Under the pieces are notes generated by a model that saw only the letters and a program-made list of their open reading frames with translations, searched no databases and was not told the DNA's origin. This document shows, one piece after another, positions 46,033 to 55,209 of a DNA stretch of 64,000 nucleotides. The position numbers were made by a program, and so were the translations under genes. The DNA is from JACVRW01 sp963820315 (GTDB lineage: Bacteria; Actinomycetota; Thermoleophilia; Solirubrobacterales; Thermoleophilaceae), in assembly GCA_963820315.1 (NCBI GenBank), contig CAWFZK010000030.1, positions 115,786-179,785 on the forward strand, given 5' to 3'. The stretch's first letter is position 1, and each line of letters opens with the position of its first letter.

Positions 46033-46917
46033 TTACATGATGGCCGCGAGGGCATCCTCGATCAGATGCCGCTCGGGATCGAAGCCGCGCAGCGGAACGT
46101 CCTCCGGAAAGCCCTCGAAAGCAGCCCGCGGAGCGAGGCCGATCAGCTCCGCCTCGGCCACCGGCGCGCGTTCGCGGACACGCTCGACGAGCTCGCGCAG
46201 CGGCACAGCGCGGTGGTCGTGCACGTTGGTCGAGACCTGCGCCCGCCCGCGGTCCTCGAGATAGAGCCCCAGCGCCCTGACTCCCGGCAGGCCGCCGCCC
46301 GACTCGCGCAGCTCGGCGGCGATCGACTTCGCGAGCTCGACGTCATCCGTCGCCAGGTCGACGTTGAAGGCGATCAGCGGCGGGCGCGCCGAGGCGAGCA
46401 CCGCGCCCGCCGTCGGATGGGCGCGCCGCGGTCCGAAGTCCGGGACGAGCTCACCCGACTCGATGCGCCTTTTCAGCTCCGCCGGGCCGCCGCGCCGGAT
46501 GTCGGCCCGCTCGCGCTGCTCCGGCCGCGTCGCGAGCTCGCCGTACAGGAACACCGGCACCCCGAGCTCCTCGCCCACGAGCCCGGCGGCCGTCAGCGCC
46601 TCCGCGCAGGCGGCGCCGCGGCGCTCGCCGTCGAGGTAGACGACCGGCATCACGTCGAGCGCGCCCACGTGCGGGTGGATGCCGTCGTGGCGGGAGATGT
46701 CGATCCGCTCGATCGCCGTCCGGGCGAGGTTCAGGAGCGCCGGCGCCAGCTCGCCCTGCGGCGCCGCGAGCGTGAACACGGCGCGGTGGTGGTCGGGATC
46801 GGTGTGCAGGTCGAGGAAGCGCGCCGGCGCCAGCGAGCGCTCGATCGCCTCGAGCGCGGCGAGGTCCCGGCCCTCGCTCACGTTGGGCACGGCCATCAGC
46901 AGCGGCGGCTCTGACAT
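46033..46917 (-). CDS. ftcD: Glutamate formimidoyltransferase (FTCD N-terminal domain family)
   Basis: 294 residues from ATG 46917. The family start LMAVPNVSEGRDLAALEAIE is clear; catalytic His region DISRHDGIHPHVGALDVMPV; PVFLYGELATRPEQRERADI; FGPRRAHPTAGAVLASARPP; AFNVDLATDDVELAKSIA. The enzyme moves a formimino group from formiminoglutamate (histidine breakdown) to tetrahydrofolate. The cyclodeaminase half found in mammals is absent, as in many bacteria. No other hut genes are nearby. Confidence 0.9.
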   Translation of the reverse strand: MSEPPLLMAVPNVSEGRDLAALEAIERSLAPARFLDLHTDPDHHRAVFTLAAPQGELAPALLNLARTAIERIDISRHDGIHPHVGALDVMPVVYLDGERRGAACAEALTAAGLVGEELGVPVFLYGELATRPEQRERADIRRGGPAELKRRIESGELVPDFGPRRAHPTAGAVLASARPPLIAFNVDLATDDVELAKSIAAELRESGGGLPGVRALGLYLEDRGRAQVSTNVHDHRAVPLRELVERVRERAPVAEAELIGLAPRAAFEGFPEDVPLRGFDPERHLIEDALAAIM

Positions 46918-46936
46918 CGCGTGCAAAGGTACGCGG

Positions 46937-47389
46937 ATGGCACGCTGGAGCGAGGTGGAACGCGAGGCGCCGGAGCTGGCCGCGCGAGCGCGTGCCCTGT
47001 TCGACGCCCACGGGCACAAGACGCTCGCCACCCTGCGCAAGGACGGCTCACCGAGGATCAGCGGGATCGAGCTCGAGTTCCGGGACGGCGACGTGTGGAT
47101 CGGCAGCATGTGGAAAGGCGTCAAGGCGCTCGACCTGCAGCGCGACCCGCGCTTCGCCATCCACAGCGCCAGCGACGACCCCGACGACTGGAAGGGCGAT
47201 GCCAAGATCGCCGGGCGCGCCGATGAGATCACGGACAGGGAGGTCGCCGCGGACGCCGAGCCGAGCCACTCGTTCCGGCTGGACGTGACCGAGCTGTCCG
47301 TCGTGACGCACGGCGGGAATCCGCCCGACCACCTCGTGATCGAGAGCTGGCACGAGGGCCGCGGCGTCACGAGCCGCCAGCGCTACTAG
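46937..47389 (+). CDS. Pyridoxamine 5-phosphate oxidase-fold flavin/F420-binding protein
   Basis: 150 residues, one split-barrel domain. LARARALFDAHGHKTLATLR, then DGSPRISGIELEFRDGDVWI, WKGVKALDLQRDPRFAIHSA and LVIESWHEGRGVTSRQRY. The second segment is the usual cofactor-binding strand pair. Members bind FMN or F420 and act as oxidases or deazaflavin-dependent reductases; the particular role is unknown. Divergent from ftcD with a 19-nt gap, so the promoters must overlap gene starts. Confidence 0.85.
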   Translation: MARWSEVEREAPELAARARALFDAHGHKTLATLRKDGSPRISGIELEFRDGDVWIGSMWKGVKALDLQRDPRFAIHSASDDPDDWKGDAKIAGRADEITDREVAADAEPSHSFRLDVTELSVVTHGGNPPDHLVIESWHEGRGVTSRQRY

Positions 47390-47503
47390 CAGCGGCGCTC
47401 GAGCGATGGTGCCCGCTCGCGCTGCCGTGAGGGCGCGAACCGCGTCCGCGCCGTAACTTGAACGAGCCCTGACGCCCGCTTCCCTCTAGGCTTAGACCGC
47501 CTC

Positions 47504-47576
47504 GGCTCCGTAGCTCAGCGGTTAGAGCGCACGACTCATAATCGTGAGGTCCCTGGTTCGAATCCAGGCGGAGCTA
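47504..47576 (+). tRNA. tRNA-Met (CAT anticodon)
   Basis: A 73-nt cloverleaf. Acceptor GGCTCCG pairs with CGGAGCT, D arm GCTC/GAGC, anticodon arm CACGA-CTCATAA-TCGTG with CAT, and T arm CCTGG-TTCGAAT-CCAGG; the discriminator is A. The 3' CCA is not encoded. The loop context is typical of elongator Met; a lysidine-modified tRNA-Ile2 shares the CAT anticodon and is not excluded. Confidence 0.93.
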
Positions 47577-47706
47577 TCCACCGGAACCCCGCTCCACGAG
47601 AGGCGTTCCGCGCTTTCGGGGGAGTGCCCAACCGGTGCGGCGGGGCGGGTAGGCAACGGATCGGGCAACAGTGACCGGCGCCGCTTCCGGACTGCGCTCC
47701 CCTCGC

Positions 47707-48471
47707 TCATGCGCTAGAGCGAGGATACGCCGGCCGCGGCTGTCCGACCCGCACCCTCTCGGGGCCCGCGAGTCGCGACGCCGCCCTCCGCCGCTGGTCG
47801 GCCTGACGGCTGGCCGGGGCGAACGCGCTCCAGGCGAACCAGCGCCCGAAGGCGCGCTGGAGACCCTTCGGGCCGCTCAGCGTCAGCTTGCGCGCCCGCA
47901 TCGCGCCGCCCAGCTCGGCGCGCCCAAGGTAGACGCGGTAGAGGGTGGCGGTGTCGACCCTGACCGCGAGGTCGACGTCGAAGCCGGGGTGCTGGAGACA
48001 GACCGAGACGTCGGAGGGCTCGAGCACCATCCAGTAGCGCTTGGCGGGGTTGCGGAAGTCGAACTGGACCACCGTGCGGTCGGAGGGAAGCTGCTCGCGA
48101 TCGACGTGTCGGGCCATCCAGACGATCAGGAGGTCGGGGTCGAGCTCCTCGGGGCGGGGATCAGTGAACGACCAGGTAGCTCCCCACTCCCCAATCGCCT
48201 GCACGACGGGCTCCAGATCGCGGCCGGCGAGCGTCAGCCGATACTCGAGCGTCCTGCCCTTGGGACCGGTGCGCCGCTCGACGATCTCGGCCCGCTCGAG
48301 CGAGCGCAGGCGGTCGGTGAGGACCGAGCGTGAGATCCCCGGCAGGCCGCGCTGGAGCTCGTTGAACCCACTCGCGCCACCCAGCATCTCGCGCACGATC
48401 AGGAGCGTCCAGCGGTCGCCGAGGATCTCGCTCCCCTTGGCGATCGGGCAGTACTGCGCGTAGCTCCGCAT
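47707..48471 (-). CDS. HxlR-family regulator with C-terminal SCP2-like domain
   Basis: 254 residues. Residues 1-105 are a winged helix: YCPIAKGSEILGDRWTLLIV (with the conserved Cys), GFNELQRGLPGISRSVLTDR and RRTGPKGRTLEYRLT. Residues 125-225 resemble a sterol-carrier-like fold (VVQFDFRNPAKRYWMVLEPS, then LYRVYLGRAELGGAMRARKL), found fused to HxlR regulators in actinobacteria and likely sensing a ligand. It is divergent from the BBE oxidase at 48576, its probable target. Confidence 0.87.
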   Translation of the reverse strand: MRSYAQYCPIAKGSEILGDRWTLLIVREMLGGASGFNELQRGLPGISRSVLTDRLRSLERAEIVERRTGPKGRTLEYRLTLAGRDLEPVVQAIGEWGATWSFTDPRPEELDPDLLIVWMARHVDREQLPSDRTVVQFDFRNPAKRYWMVLEPSDVSVCLQHPGFDVDLAVRVDTATLYRVYLGRAELGGAMRARKLTLSGPKGLQRAFGRWFAWSAFAPASRQADQRRRAASRLAGPERVRVGQPRPAYPRSSA

Positions 48472-48575
48472 GCTCCAAGAATGCTAACCCCCCGGCTCGG
48501 CTAGGTTCGGAATTCAGACCGCTTAGTTCGGAACTCGGTCTAGGCGGCCACGGCGCACCCGCGTACTTTGGCCGC

Positions 48576-49979
48576 GTGGCTACCGAGACAGCAACAATGG
48601 CGACGGAGACCGGCCTCGAGCATCTGCGCAGCTCTATCGGCGGCCTGGCGATCGGCCCCGAAGACGAAGGCTACGACGAGGCGCGCAGGATCTGGAACGG
48701 CGCGATCGACCGCCGCCCGGCCTGCATCGCGCGCTGCACCGGAGTCGCCGACGTCGTCGCCGCGGTGCGCTTCGCCCGCGAGCGCGATCTCCAGGTGGCG
48801 GTGCGATCGGGCGGTCACGGCGTCGGCGGCCACGCGCTCTGCGACGGCGGCCTCGTGATCGACCTATCGCCGATGAAGGGGATCAGGGTCGATCCGGTGG
48901 CCTGCACGGCACGGGCCGAGGCCGGCGTGCTCTGGGGCGAGCTCGACCGCGAGACGCAGCTCTTCGGGCTGGCCACGGTCGGCGGGATCGTCACCCACAC
49001 CGGGATCGCGGGCCTGACGCTCGGCGGGGGGATCGGCTGGCTGATGCGAAAGCACGGCGCCACGGTCGACAATCTCCTCTCCGTGGACGTGGTGACCGCG
49101 CAGGGCGAGATCGTAACCGCGAGCGAGGAGGAGAACCCCGATCTCTTCTGGGCGATCCGCGGCGGCGGCGGCAACTTCGGCATCGTCACCTCGTTCGAGT
49201 ACCGACTACACCCGGTCGGCCCGATCGTCCTCGCGGGACCAGTCTTCCACCCCATTGAGGACGCGCCGGAGGTCCTGCGCTTCTACCGCGAGTTCATCGC
49301 CGCGGCCCCGGACGAGCTGACCACGATCTTCGAGCTGGAGATGGCGCCGCCGGTCCCCTTCCTGCCGGAGGAGGTACACGGCAAGCCGATCCTGATGGTG
49401 GGCGCCTGTTACGCGGGATCTCCGGACGAGGGCGCCGAGGTCGTCCGCCCGCTCAAGCAGTTCGGCCGCCCGATCGCCGACCTGCTCGAGCCGAAGCCCT
49501 ACACGGCCTTGCAGTCGATGTTCGACCCCTTTGTGCCGCACGGCTGGCACCGCTACTGGAAGTCGGTCGAGCTGCCGCCGCTTACCGATGATGCGATCGA
49601 CACGCTCGTCGCGCACGCATCAGTGCAAACCTCGCCCAAGTCCTACTGCATCGTCCTCCAGCTCGGCGGGGCGCTGGCCCGCGTGGGTGAGGACGAGACG
49701 GCCTTCAGCCAGCGCGATACCGCCCACAACGTCGCCATCAACGCGGTCTGGACCGAGGAGGATCCGGACGCAGAACGCCACATCGCCTGGGCGCGGGACT
49801 TCTTCGACGCATTGCAACCGCACGCCGGGGGGCGCGTGTATGTGAACTTCCTCGGCGAAGAGGGCGGCAACCGGGTGCGGCAGGCCTACGGCGCCAGTAA
49901 CTACGAGCGGCTGGTCGAGCTCAAGCGCGCGTACGACCCGACCAACTTCTTCCGTCTCAACCAGAACATCGCGCCGTAG
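48576..49979 (+). CDS. FAD-linked oxidase, berberine-bridge-enzyme-like
   Basis: 467 residues. The FAD_binding_4 domain includes QVAVRSGGHGVGGHALCDGG, whose His is the usual covalent FAD attachment site, and AGLTLGGGIGWLMRKHGAT. The second Cys attachment of bicovalent members is replaced (IVTHTGIAG), so single linkage is expected. The C-terminal BBE domain is GRVYVNFLGEEGGNRVRQAY and the terminal LKRAYDPTNFFRLNQNI. Substrates in this family are sugars or natural products. GTG 48576 or ATG 48597 may start translation. Divergent from the HxlR regulator. Confidence 0.9.
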   Translation: MATETATMATETGLEHLRSSIGGLAIGPEDEGYDEARRIWNGAIDRRPACIARCTGVADVVAAVRFARERDLQVAVRSGGHGVGGHALCDGGLVIDLSPMKGIRVDPVACTARAEAGVLWGELDRETQLFGLATVGGIVTHTGIAGLTLGGGIGWLMRKHGATVDNLLSVDVVTAQGEIVTASEEENPDLFWAIRGGGGNFGIVTSFEYRLHPVGPIVLAGPVFHPIEDAPEVLRFYREFIAAAPDELTTIFELEMAPPVPFLPEEVHGKPILMVGACYAGSPDEGAEVVRPLKQFGRPIADLLEPKPYTALQSMFDPFVPHGWHRYWKSVELPPLTDDAIDTLVAHASVQTSPKSYCIVLQLGGALARVGEDETAFSQRDTAHNVAINAVWTEEDPDAERHIAWARDFFDALQPHAGGRVYVNFLGEEGGNRVRQAYGASNYERLVELKRAYDPTNFFRLNQNIAP

Positions 49980-50504
49980 CGCCAAGCGCCGAGCGGGATG
50001 ACCGTCTGCTCGTTGACGCGGGTGTGGCGCCGGCGGCGTCCACGAGGCGTCGACGCGTGGGCACACCTCCGCCAACGACCGGAACATGCGACGGCCGCCG
50101 ATCCCGCCGGTTTCCAGGAGCTTCTTGCTCGCGACTAGCCGCCCTTCTCCGCGTGCAGGAGTGCGCTGCGACGGCCGACCGGCCGGAGCGACCGCAGCGG
50201 CGACGGCGGCGGCCAATGCGACCGCACCTGCCCGCCGCCCAGAGAATCGGGTCGGTGCGCGACCGGCGCGCGCGCTCGCCGCCGGATCGGGCGCGTGGCT
50301 GATGACTAGCCTCGACCTGCGCATGCGAGTCTCTCCTTCGCCGGGGGCGACCATGACGTTTCGTCGACGGCGACTACATCAGAACCGCTGACATTTCGCA
50401 GACGTCCCTGCTGCCGCGCGGAACGTCGCCATGACCGATGAGATCGGTGCGGCGGTCCGGTCTTACCGAACGACGACCAGACCAGCGAGAAGGGACAGGG
50501 GACC
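49980..50504. other. Intergenic region of 525 bases without a recognisable gene
   Basis: Open frames on both strands are Arg/Pro/Ala-rich and lack motifs. Just upstream of the next gene lies GAGAAGGGACAGGGG, probably its ribosome site. I see no repeat or RNA structure. Confidence 0.45.
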
Positions 50505-51131
50505 GTGAAACTGACGACCATCACGCACGTCTCTGTCGACGGAGTGATGCAGGGCCTCGGCGCGCCGGATGAGGATCGCAGCGGCGGGTTCGAGCGCGGC
50601 GGATGGGCTCTTCCGCTCTTCGACAACGAGGCCGAGACGTTCCTCGCCGAGGTCTTCCAGCGCGCCGACGCGTTCCTGTTCGGCCGGCGGACCTACGAGA
50701 TCTTTGCCGGCTCCTGGGGAACCGGCTCCTGGGGGGCAGATCAGGGCAACAACCCGATCTCAGTGGCGTTGAACACGCGGCCCAAGTACGTGGCATCGAC
50801 CACGCTCACCGACCCGCAATGGGCGGACACGACCGTCCTCTCAGGAGACGTCGCGGCCGCCGTCGGCGAGCTGAAGGCCAAGCCGGGAGGCGAGCTGCAG
50901 GTGCACGGCAGCGGCAACCTCGTCCGCTGGCTCGTCGACAACCACCTGGTCGACGAGATCACCCTGTTCACCTATCCCGTGGTCGTCGGCCAGGGCACGC
51001 GGCTATTCCCCGACAGCGGCCCGGACACAGCACTTGAACTGGTCGACTCACAGTCCACCCCCACCGGTGTGACCATCCAGGTCTACCGACCCACCGGGCC
51101 CCCGCAATACGCAACGGCTACAGGCGACTGA
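50505..51131 (+). CDS. Dihydrofolate-reductase-like (RibD C-terminal domain) protein
   Basis: 208 residues. LTTITHVSVDGVMQGLGAPD at the start, FLFGRRTYEIFAGSWG, KYVASTTLTDPQWADTTVLS, LQVHGSGNLVRWLVDNHLVD and YPVVVGQGTRLFPDSGPDTA are the five landmark segments. A presumed NADPH-binding reductase. It is followed 69 nt later by a second member, so the pair likely arose by duplication or serves related substrates. ATG/GTG choice: the frame opens at GTG 50505 right after a purine-rich site. Confidence 0.87.
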   Translation: MKLTTITHVSVDGVMQGLGAPDEDRSGGFERGGWALPLFDNEAETFLAEVFQRADAFLFGRRTYEIFAGSWGTGSWGADQGNNPISVALNTRPKYVASTTLTDPQWADTTVLSGDVAAAVGELKAKPGGELQVHGSGNLVRWLVDNHLVDEITLFTYPVVVGQGTRLFPDSGPDTALELVDSQSTPTGVTIQVYRPTGPPQYATATGD

Positions 51132-51200
51132 GGCCCGTGACATAGTGCCCGCAGTAGAAGGCCACCCAACGACGGATCAACGGCACTCGAGGAGAACGAC

Positions 51201-51776
51201 ATGACCGCTACCTACACCTTCGACGTCTTTTCCAGCCTCGACGGCTACGGCGCCGCCAACGCCCCATGGACCGGCTACTGGGGAAAGCAAGGCCCCGAGC
51301 TGCTCGACCACCGCCTCGCCGTGTACGACGCGGAGCAGCGGATGGTCTTCGGGGCCAACACGTATCGGTTGTTCGCGCGGATGCTGGCCTCGAGCACCGA
51401 GGAGTCCGAAGTGCGTGACCCATGGGTCACTCGGATGAGGAGCCTGCCGGCGACGGTGGTGTCGACGACGCTGGAAGGTCCCCTCGACTGGCCGGACGCG
51501 ACCGTCGCGAACGGTGACGCCGTCGACGTCGTCGCCCGCCTCAAGGAGGAGTCCGAGGTGCCGTTGCGTTCGCACGGCAGCCTGTCATTGAACCGGGCGC
51601 TCATGGCCGCCGGCTTAGTCGACAGCCTGCAGGTGACGCTCTTCCCTGTCATCACCGGTCAGACCGGCCTGGACCCGATCTTCAAGGATGCAGCCGACTT
51701 CGACCTGGAGCTTGTCGAGAACCGGACGCTCGACGGTCACATCCAAGAGCTCATCTACCGACCCACCATCCATTGA
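51201..51776 (+). CDS. Dihydrofolate-reductase-like (RibD C-terminal domain) protein
   Basis: 191 residues. TYTFDVFSSLDGYGAANAPW opens the fold; RMVFGANTYRLFARMLAS is helix B; LPATVVSTTLEGPLDWPDAT; RSHGSLSLNRALMAAGLVDS; FPVITGQTGLDPIFKDAADF. It is preceded by a GAGGAGAACGAC ribosome site and ATG 51201. Fourth family member in this window; the sequence is clearly different from its upstream neighbour, so not a recent tandem copy. Confidence 0.87.
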   Translation: MTATYTFDVFSSLDGYGAANAPWTGYWGKQGPELLDHRLAVYDAEQRMVFGANTYRLFARMLASSTEESEVRDPWVTRMRSLPATVVSTTLEGPLDWPDATVANGDAVDVVARLKEESEVPLRSHGSLSLNRALMAAGLVDSLQVTLFPVITGQTGLDPIFKDAADFDLELVENRTLDGHIQELIYRPTIH

Positions 51777-51814
51777 CCTGTACGGATGTCGAAGAGGATC
51801 ATCCGTCAGTACGT

Positions 51815-52576
51815 CTACGGCGCAGCCGCAGGGCGCAGCGAGCCGCCGTTCGCTCCGGTAAACCGAGCGTCGTCGAGGATCGGCGAGGGCCTGAAGCCCT
51901 TGACGATCAGGTAGATCGCAAACGCCGCCTCGAAGAGGCCCTCGGGCAGCGAGAAGAGGGCGTGCAGGCCGTCCTGCTCGTAGGCGCCGAACAGGACCGC
52001 GATCGACGACACGAAGATCAGCGGACCGCCGATGACGCCCAGCATCGCGAGCCGTGGCGGCATCAATCCGGTGCGGTACATCAGCCAGCCGAGCAGCATG
52101 CCGTTGACGCCGACGCAGAAGCCCGGCCCGAGCAGGAACGTCCAGTCGTGGATCGCGACCAGGGTCTGCCCCGCGATGTCGAGCGAGGTCCCGTCCGCGC
52201 CGATGGACGCGGCCAGGTCGTCGCGCAGGGTGACGACCGAGAGCAGGCTGATCGCGCCGACCCCGATGATCGTCGCCTCGATCGTGCGCGAGGCGACGTA
52301 GCTGAGCGAGAGGGTTTCGCTGTATCGCCTGAGGATCGGAAACATCACGACCGCCGTGCCGACGTTGCCGATCATCAGCAAGATTTCGAGGAGGGCGCCC
52401 AGCGTGACGCGGGTGTCGTCGCCGGCGCCGAGGATGTAGTTGGTGTCGTTGAGCACCGGGTCGTAGAGAATGAGCGCGGCGGGGATGGCCGTGAGGAACG
52501 TCGAGGCCATGAGCCAGCCGGCGATACGAGCCCTTTGGCGCTGTTGTGGTGACTGCTCAGGCACGGAGATCGACAT
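51815..52576 (-). CDS. DUF4386-family membrane protein
   Basis: 253 residues with about seven membrane helices. QRQRARIAGWLMASTFLTAI at the N-terminus and GALLEILLMIGNVGTAVVMF are the DUF4386 hallmarks; SLSYVASRTIEATIIGVGAI and LPEGLFEAAFAIYLIVKGFR also fit. The family is found in many bacteria and its function is unknown. It stands alone, convergent with the DHFR-like gene and 63 nt after the protease gene end. Confidence 0.87.
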   Translation of the reverse strand: MSISVPEQSPQQRQRARIAGWLMASTFLTAIPAALILYDPVLNDTNYILGAGDDTRVTLGALLEILLMIGNVGTAVVMFPILRRYSETLSLSYVASRTIEATIIGVGAISLLSVVTLRDDLAASIGADGTSLDIAGQTLVAIHDWTFLLGPGFCVGVNGMLLGWLMYRTGLMPPRLAMLGVIGGPLIFVSSIAVLFGAYEQDGLHALFSLPEGLFEAAFAIYLIVKGFRPSPILDDARFTGANGGSLRPAAAP

Positions 52577-52639
52577 GCCGGTCTGTACGTCATGAGCACC
52601 GGAATTCCTCTCCGATGGGACCGGCCGGCGGCGACGCGA

Positions 52640-53365
52640 TCAGTTCGATTCGATCAGCGACGACGCGACGCTCTTGACCACGTCGCTCGGAATCGCGAAT
52701 CCGATGCCGGGCGCCTGGCCGCCGGCGAACTCGGGATCGAGGGCCGTGAGGGTCGGGATCCCGATAACCCGGCCCGAAAGATCGACGAGCGCGCCACCGG
52801 AGTTCCCGGGGTTGATATCGGCGCTCGTCTGGATCAGAGCCGAGAGGTCCACGCTCTGTGACTCGGCGACGCTGCGATTGACCGACGACACGATGCCGTC
52901 GGTGACGCTGGAGCGCAGGCCGAGCGGGTTGCCCATCGCGAGGACCGTCTCGCCGATCTGCACGTCGCCCGAGTCCCCGAACTGAGCGGGCTGGGGCGTT
53001 GCGCCGCTGATGCGCACGACCGCTATGTCGTGGGAGGGATCGCGGCCGACGAGGCTTGCGGAGTGCTCGGCACCGTTGAACAGGGTGACCGTGCACGAGC
53101 GCGCGCCGTCGAGAACGTGGGCGTTGGTGACGACGTCGCCGCGTAGGTCGTACACGACCCCCGATCCGAGGCTCGGCCCGCACCGCATCTGCACCACCTC
53201 CGGCGAAACGTCCTTGACGACCTTGACGACCTGCGCCTGCATGGCGGTGGCCGAAGCGGACGGGGTCGGCGTGCCGAAGCTCGGGCTCGACCGCTGGTCG
53301 TTGCAGGCCGTCAAGCCGGCGACGCCGGCGAGCGCCAAGGCGGCGACTGCGGCTGTTCTCCTCAT
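52640..53365 (-). CDS. HtrA-like trypsin-fold lipoprotein protease without PDZ domain
   Basis: 241 residues. A lipoprotein signal (LALAGVAGLTACNDQ) precedes a Ser/Pro-rich spacer. The catalytic triad is visible: His in DVVTNAHVLDGAR, Asp in GRDPSHDIAVVRISG, Ser in INPGNSGGALVDLSG. It ends right after the protease fold, so the PDZ domains of DegP/HtrA are missing. It likely cleaves envelope proteins at the cell surface. A repeat element of the TTGTCGTC family lies 30 nt upstream of its start. Confidence 0.9.
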   Translation of the reverse strand: MRRTAAVAALALAGVAGLTACNDQRSSPSFGTPTPSASATAMQAQVVKVVKDVSPEVVQMRCGPSLGSGVVYDLRGDVVTNAHVLDGARSCTVTLFNGAEHSASLVGRDPSHDIAVVRISGATPQPAQFGDSGDVQIGETVLAMGNPLGLRSSVTDGIVSSVNRSVAESQSVDLSALIQTSADINPGNSGGALVDLSGRVIGIPTLTALDPEFAGGQAPGIGFAIPSDVVKSVASSLIESN

Positions 53366-53394
53366 GCCCTCAGATGCTGCAGCACGCGAGCGCC

Positions 53395-53504
53395 CTTGTC
53401 GTCAGCCTGCGGGCCGCACCTGTCGCTCCGACCCTGGGTGTACGGCGAATCCGCCCTACCGGCGGCGCGGTAGCGCGAAGTGCAGTCCCCGGCCTGACGA
53501 CAAG
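53395..53504. repeat. Inverted-repeat element, copy A of three
   Basis: CTTGTCGTCAGCC at 53395 faces GGCCTGACGACAAG ending 53504. The 110-nt unit lies between the divergent protease gene and a small ORF. Outer arms match copies B (58080-58279) and C (59832-59942); the inner CTCTTT part is degenerate here. Confidence 0.6.
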
Positions 53505-53564
53505 TCCGCGGCCGAGGGCAAGCATTCGGTCCATGCTCGAGGTCCGCTACCTGCCGCGCAGCCG

Positions 53565-53783
53565 ATGACGCCGGCACACGCATCCTGCAGCCAGATCCGT
53601 GCGCGGCTGATCCAGCTCGCGCGCGAGCGCGTGGCCGCCGAGCGCAGCGGGCTGGGCGCCAACCGCGCGTACATGGACGACCTCGAGGATGAGATCGCGA
53701 CGTATCGGCGCGCTCTCGCGGTCGCCGTCGTGGCCGAGATCGCGGTACTGCGCGGCGCGCTGTTCGGGCGCCAGCTGGGCTAG
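53565..53783 (+). CDS. Small hypothetical protein
   Basis: 72 residues from ATG 53565. Mostly helical: CSQIRARLIQLARERVAAER, then DDLEDEIATYRRALAVAVVA. Charged first half, hydrophobic second half. No recognised family. Composition is more protein-like than the antisense frame over the same bases. It is unaccompanied, so expression is uncertain. Confidence 0.45.
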   Translation: MTPAHASCSQIRARLIQLARERVAAERSGLGANRAYMDDLEDEIATYRRALAVAVVAEIAVLRGALFGRQLG

Positions 53784-53962
53784 CGCCGGCTCATCGCCCG
53801 CGAACGCGGCGCCGGCGAGGACCGCGGCGGTAGCCGACCCTATGCCGGGCACGGTCGCGGCGCCACTCGGCGATTGTCATGTGCCCCGGGATCGTCGACT
53901 CGATCAGCACGACGCAGTCACGCTCGAGAAGGTCTGAGATCGAGGCCATCGGGCACCGTCCC

Positions 53963-54700
53963 TCAGTTCAGCGCGAGGAGCGCCGGATCGACCTGCGAAG
54001 CGGGGCCCGGGAGCACGCCGGTCCTACGCGGATGAACCAGCCCGCTTTCGTACGCGAGCGCGACCAGCTGCGCGCGGTCGCGCGCGTCGACCTTGCGCAG
54101 CGCACGGCTGACATGCGTCTTGGCGGTCGCGATGCTGATCACCAGCAGCTCCGCGATCTCCTGGTTGCTGAGCCCACGCGCGACCAGCGCCGTCACCTCA
54201 CGCTCGCGCGCGGTCAGCTCCTCGAGCTCCTCCGGGCTGGGCCGGTAGGTGTCCGGCTGAGACGCCACCTCGGCGATCAGCCGCCGAGCGATTCCGTGCG
54301 ACAGAAGCGCGTCGCCGCGGGCCACCGCCCGTACGGTCTCGAGCAGCTCTGAGGCCTGCGTGTCATTCACGACGAAGCCGCTCGCGCCCGCGCGTAGCGC
54401 TCCGAAGACGCAGTCGTCCTCGTCGGAGGCACTGAGCACGATCACCTCGACGCAGCCGAGGGTGGGATCGGCCACGATCCGCCGCGTCGTCTGTAGCCCG
54501 TCACCGCCCGGCAGCGCCAGGTCGATCAGGAGGACATCGGGGCGCTCCAGCTGCGTCAGCGCGATGGCCTCGTCACCGTCGGCCGCCTCACCGACGACCG
54601 TGATGTCCTCCTGGGCGTCGAGCAGGGCCTTGAAGGCGGCCCGGAGGAGCGTGTGGTCTGCTGCGATCGCGACGCGGGTCTCTGGGTTCGGCTTGGTCAT
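53963..54700 (-). CDS. LuxR-type response regulator with atypical receiver
   Basis: 245 residues from ATG 54700. The receiver keeps the phospho-acceptor Asp (VLLIDLALPGGDG) but the acidic pair reads AIAADHTLL, one Asp short, and the invariant Lys is Asn (ASGFVVNDTQASE). The LuxR helix-turn-helix is LTAREREVTALVARGLSNQE and ISIATAKTHVSRALRKVDAR. Missing Lys and Asp suggest phosphorylation-independent or altered control. It lies in a cluster with another LuxR regulator, a lone receiver and a sensor kinase. Confidence 0.88.
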   Translation of the reverse strand: MTKPNPETRVAIAADHTLLRAAFKALLDAQEDITVVGEAADGDEAIALTQLERPDVLLIDLALPGGDGLQTTRRIVADPTLGCVEVIVLSASDEDDCVFGALRAGASGFVVNDTQASELLETVRAVARGDALLSHGIARRLIAEVASQPDTYRPSPEELEELTAREREVTALVARGLSNQEIAELLVISIATAKTHVSRALRKVDARDRAQLVALAYESGLVHPRRTGVLPGPASQVDPALLALN

Positions 54701-54855
54701 CCTCTTCCCTTTCAACGGAGTGAGAGGAACGATCCCGGCTCGCGCCGCGCTTGTCTGCGCGGGTAGCGTGCAACTTGAGGCCGCGTTAGTGCCCGTATCG
54801 ATCTGGGTGCTGGCGCGGATGTAGGAGCACGCCGACGGTGCCATTCTGACCCTGA

Positions 54856-55209
54856 ATGCGCTCACTCTTGGTCGACGACAGCTCCCGATTTCTCACGGCC
54901 GCGCGCGAGCTGTTGGAGGGCCAGGGCATGGAGGTGGTCGGCGTGGCTTCCACGATTGAGGAGGCCACGCAGCTCGCGCGCTCGTTGCGCCCGGACGTCT
55001 GCCTGGTGGACATCGACCTGGGCGACGAGAGCGGGTTCGAGCTGGCGCTTCGGCTTGCGGAGTCGGGGAACGACTCGCCGCCGGTCATCCTCATCTCGGC
55101 TTATCAGGAGCGGGACTTCGCGGACATGATTCCGGACAGCCCCGCGATCGGGTTCCTGGCCAAGCCGGCCCTGTCCGCGGAGCGCATCCGCGCCATGCTC
55201 GAGAGCTAG
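54856..55209 (+). CDS. Single-domain response regulator (receiver only)
   Basis: 117 residues. The receiver is complete: SLLVDDSSRFL (acidic pair), VCLVDIDLGDESG (phospho-acceptor), ILISAYQERDF (Ser/Thr position) and IGFLAKPALSAERI (Lys). There is no output domain, so it may act as a phosphate sink or protein-interaction switch, such as toward the nearby kinase. It converges on the next regulator gene with a 4-base overlap. Confidence 0.9.
   Translation: MRSLLVDDSSRFLTAARELLEGQGMEVVGVASTIEEATQLARSLRPDVCLVDIDLGDESGFELALRLAESGNDSPPVILISAYQERDFADMIPDSPAIGFLAKPALSAERIRAMLES

Noticed and set aside
53547..53852. 101-codon minus-strand frame MPGIGSATAAVLAGAAF...
   Set aside because: Overlaps the more plausible small plus-strand ORF, lacks motifs and degenerates into Arg-rich sequence.
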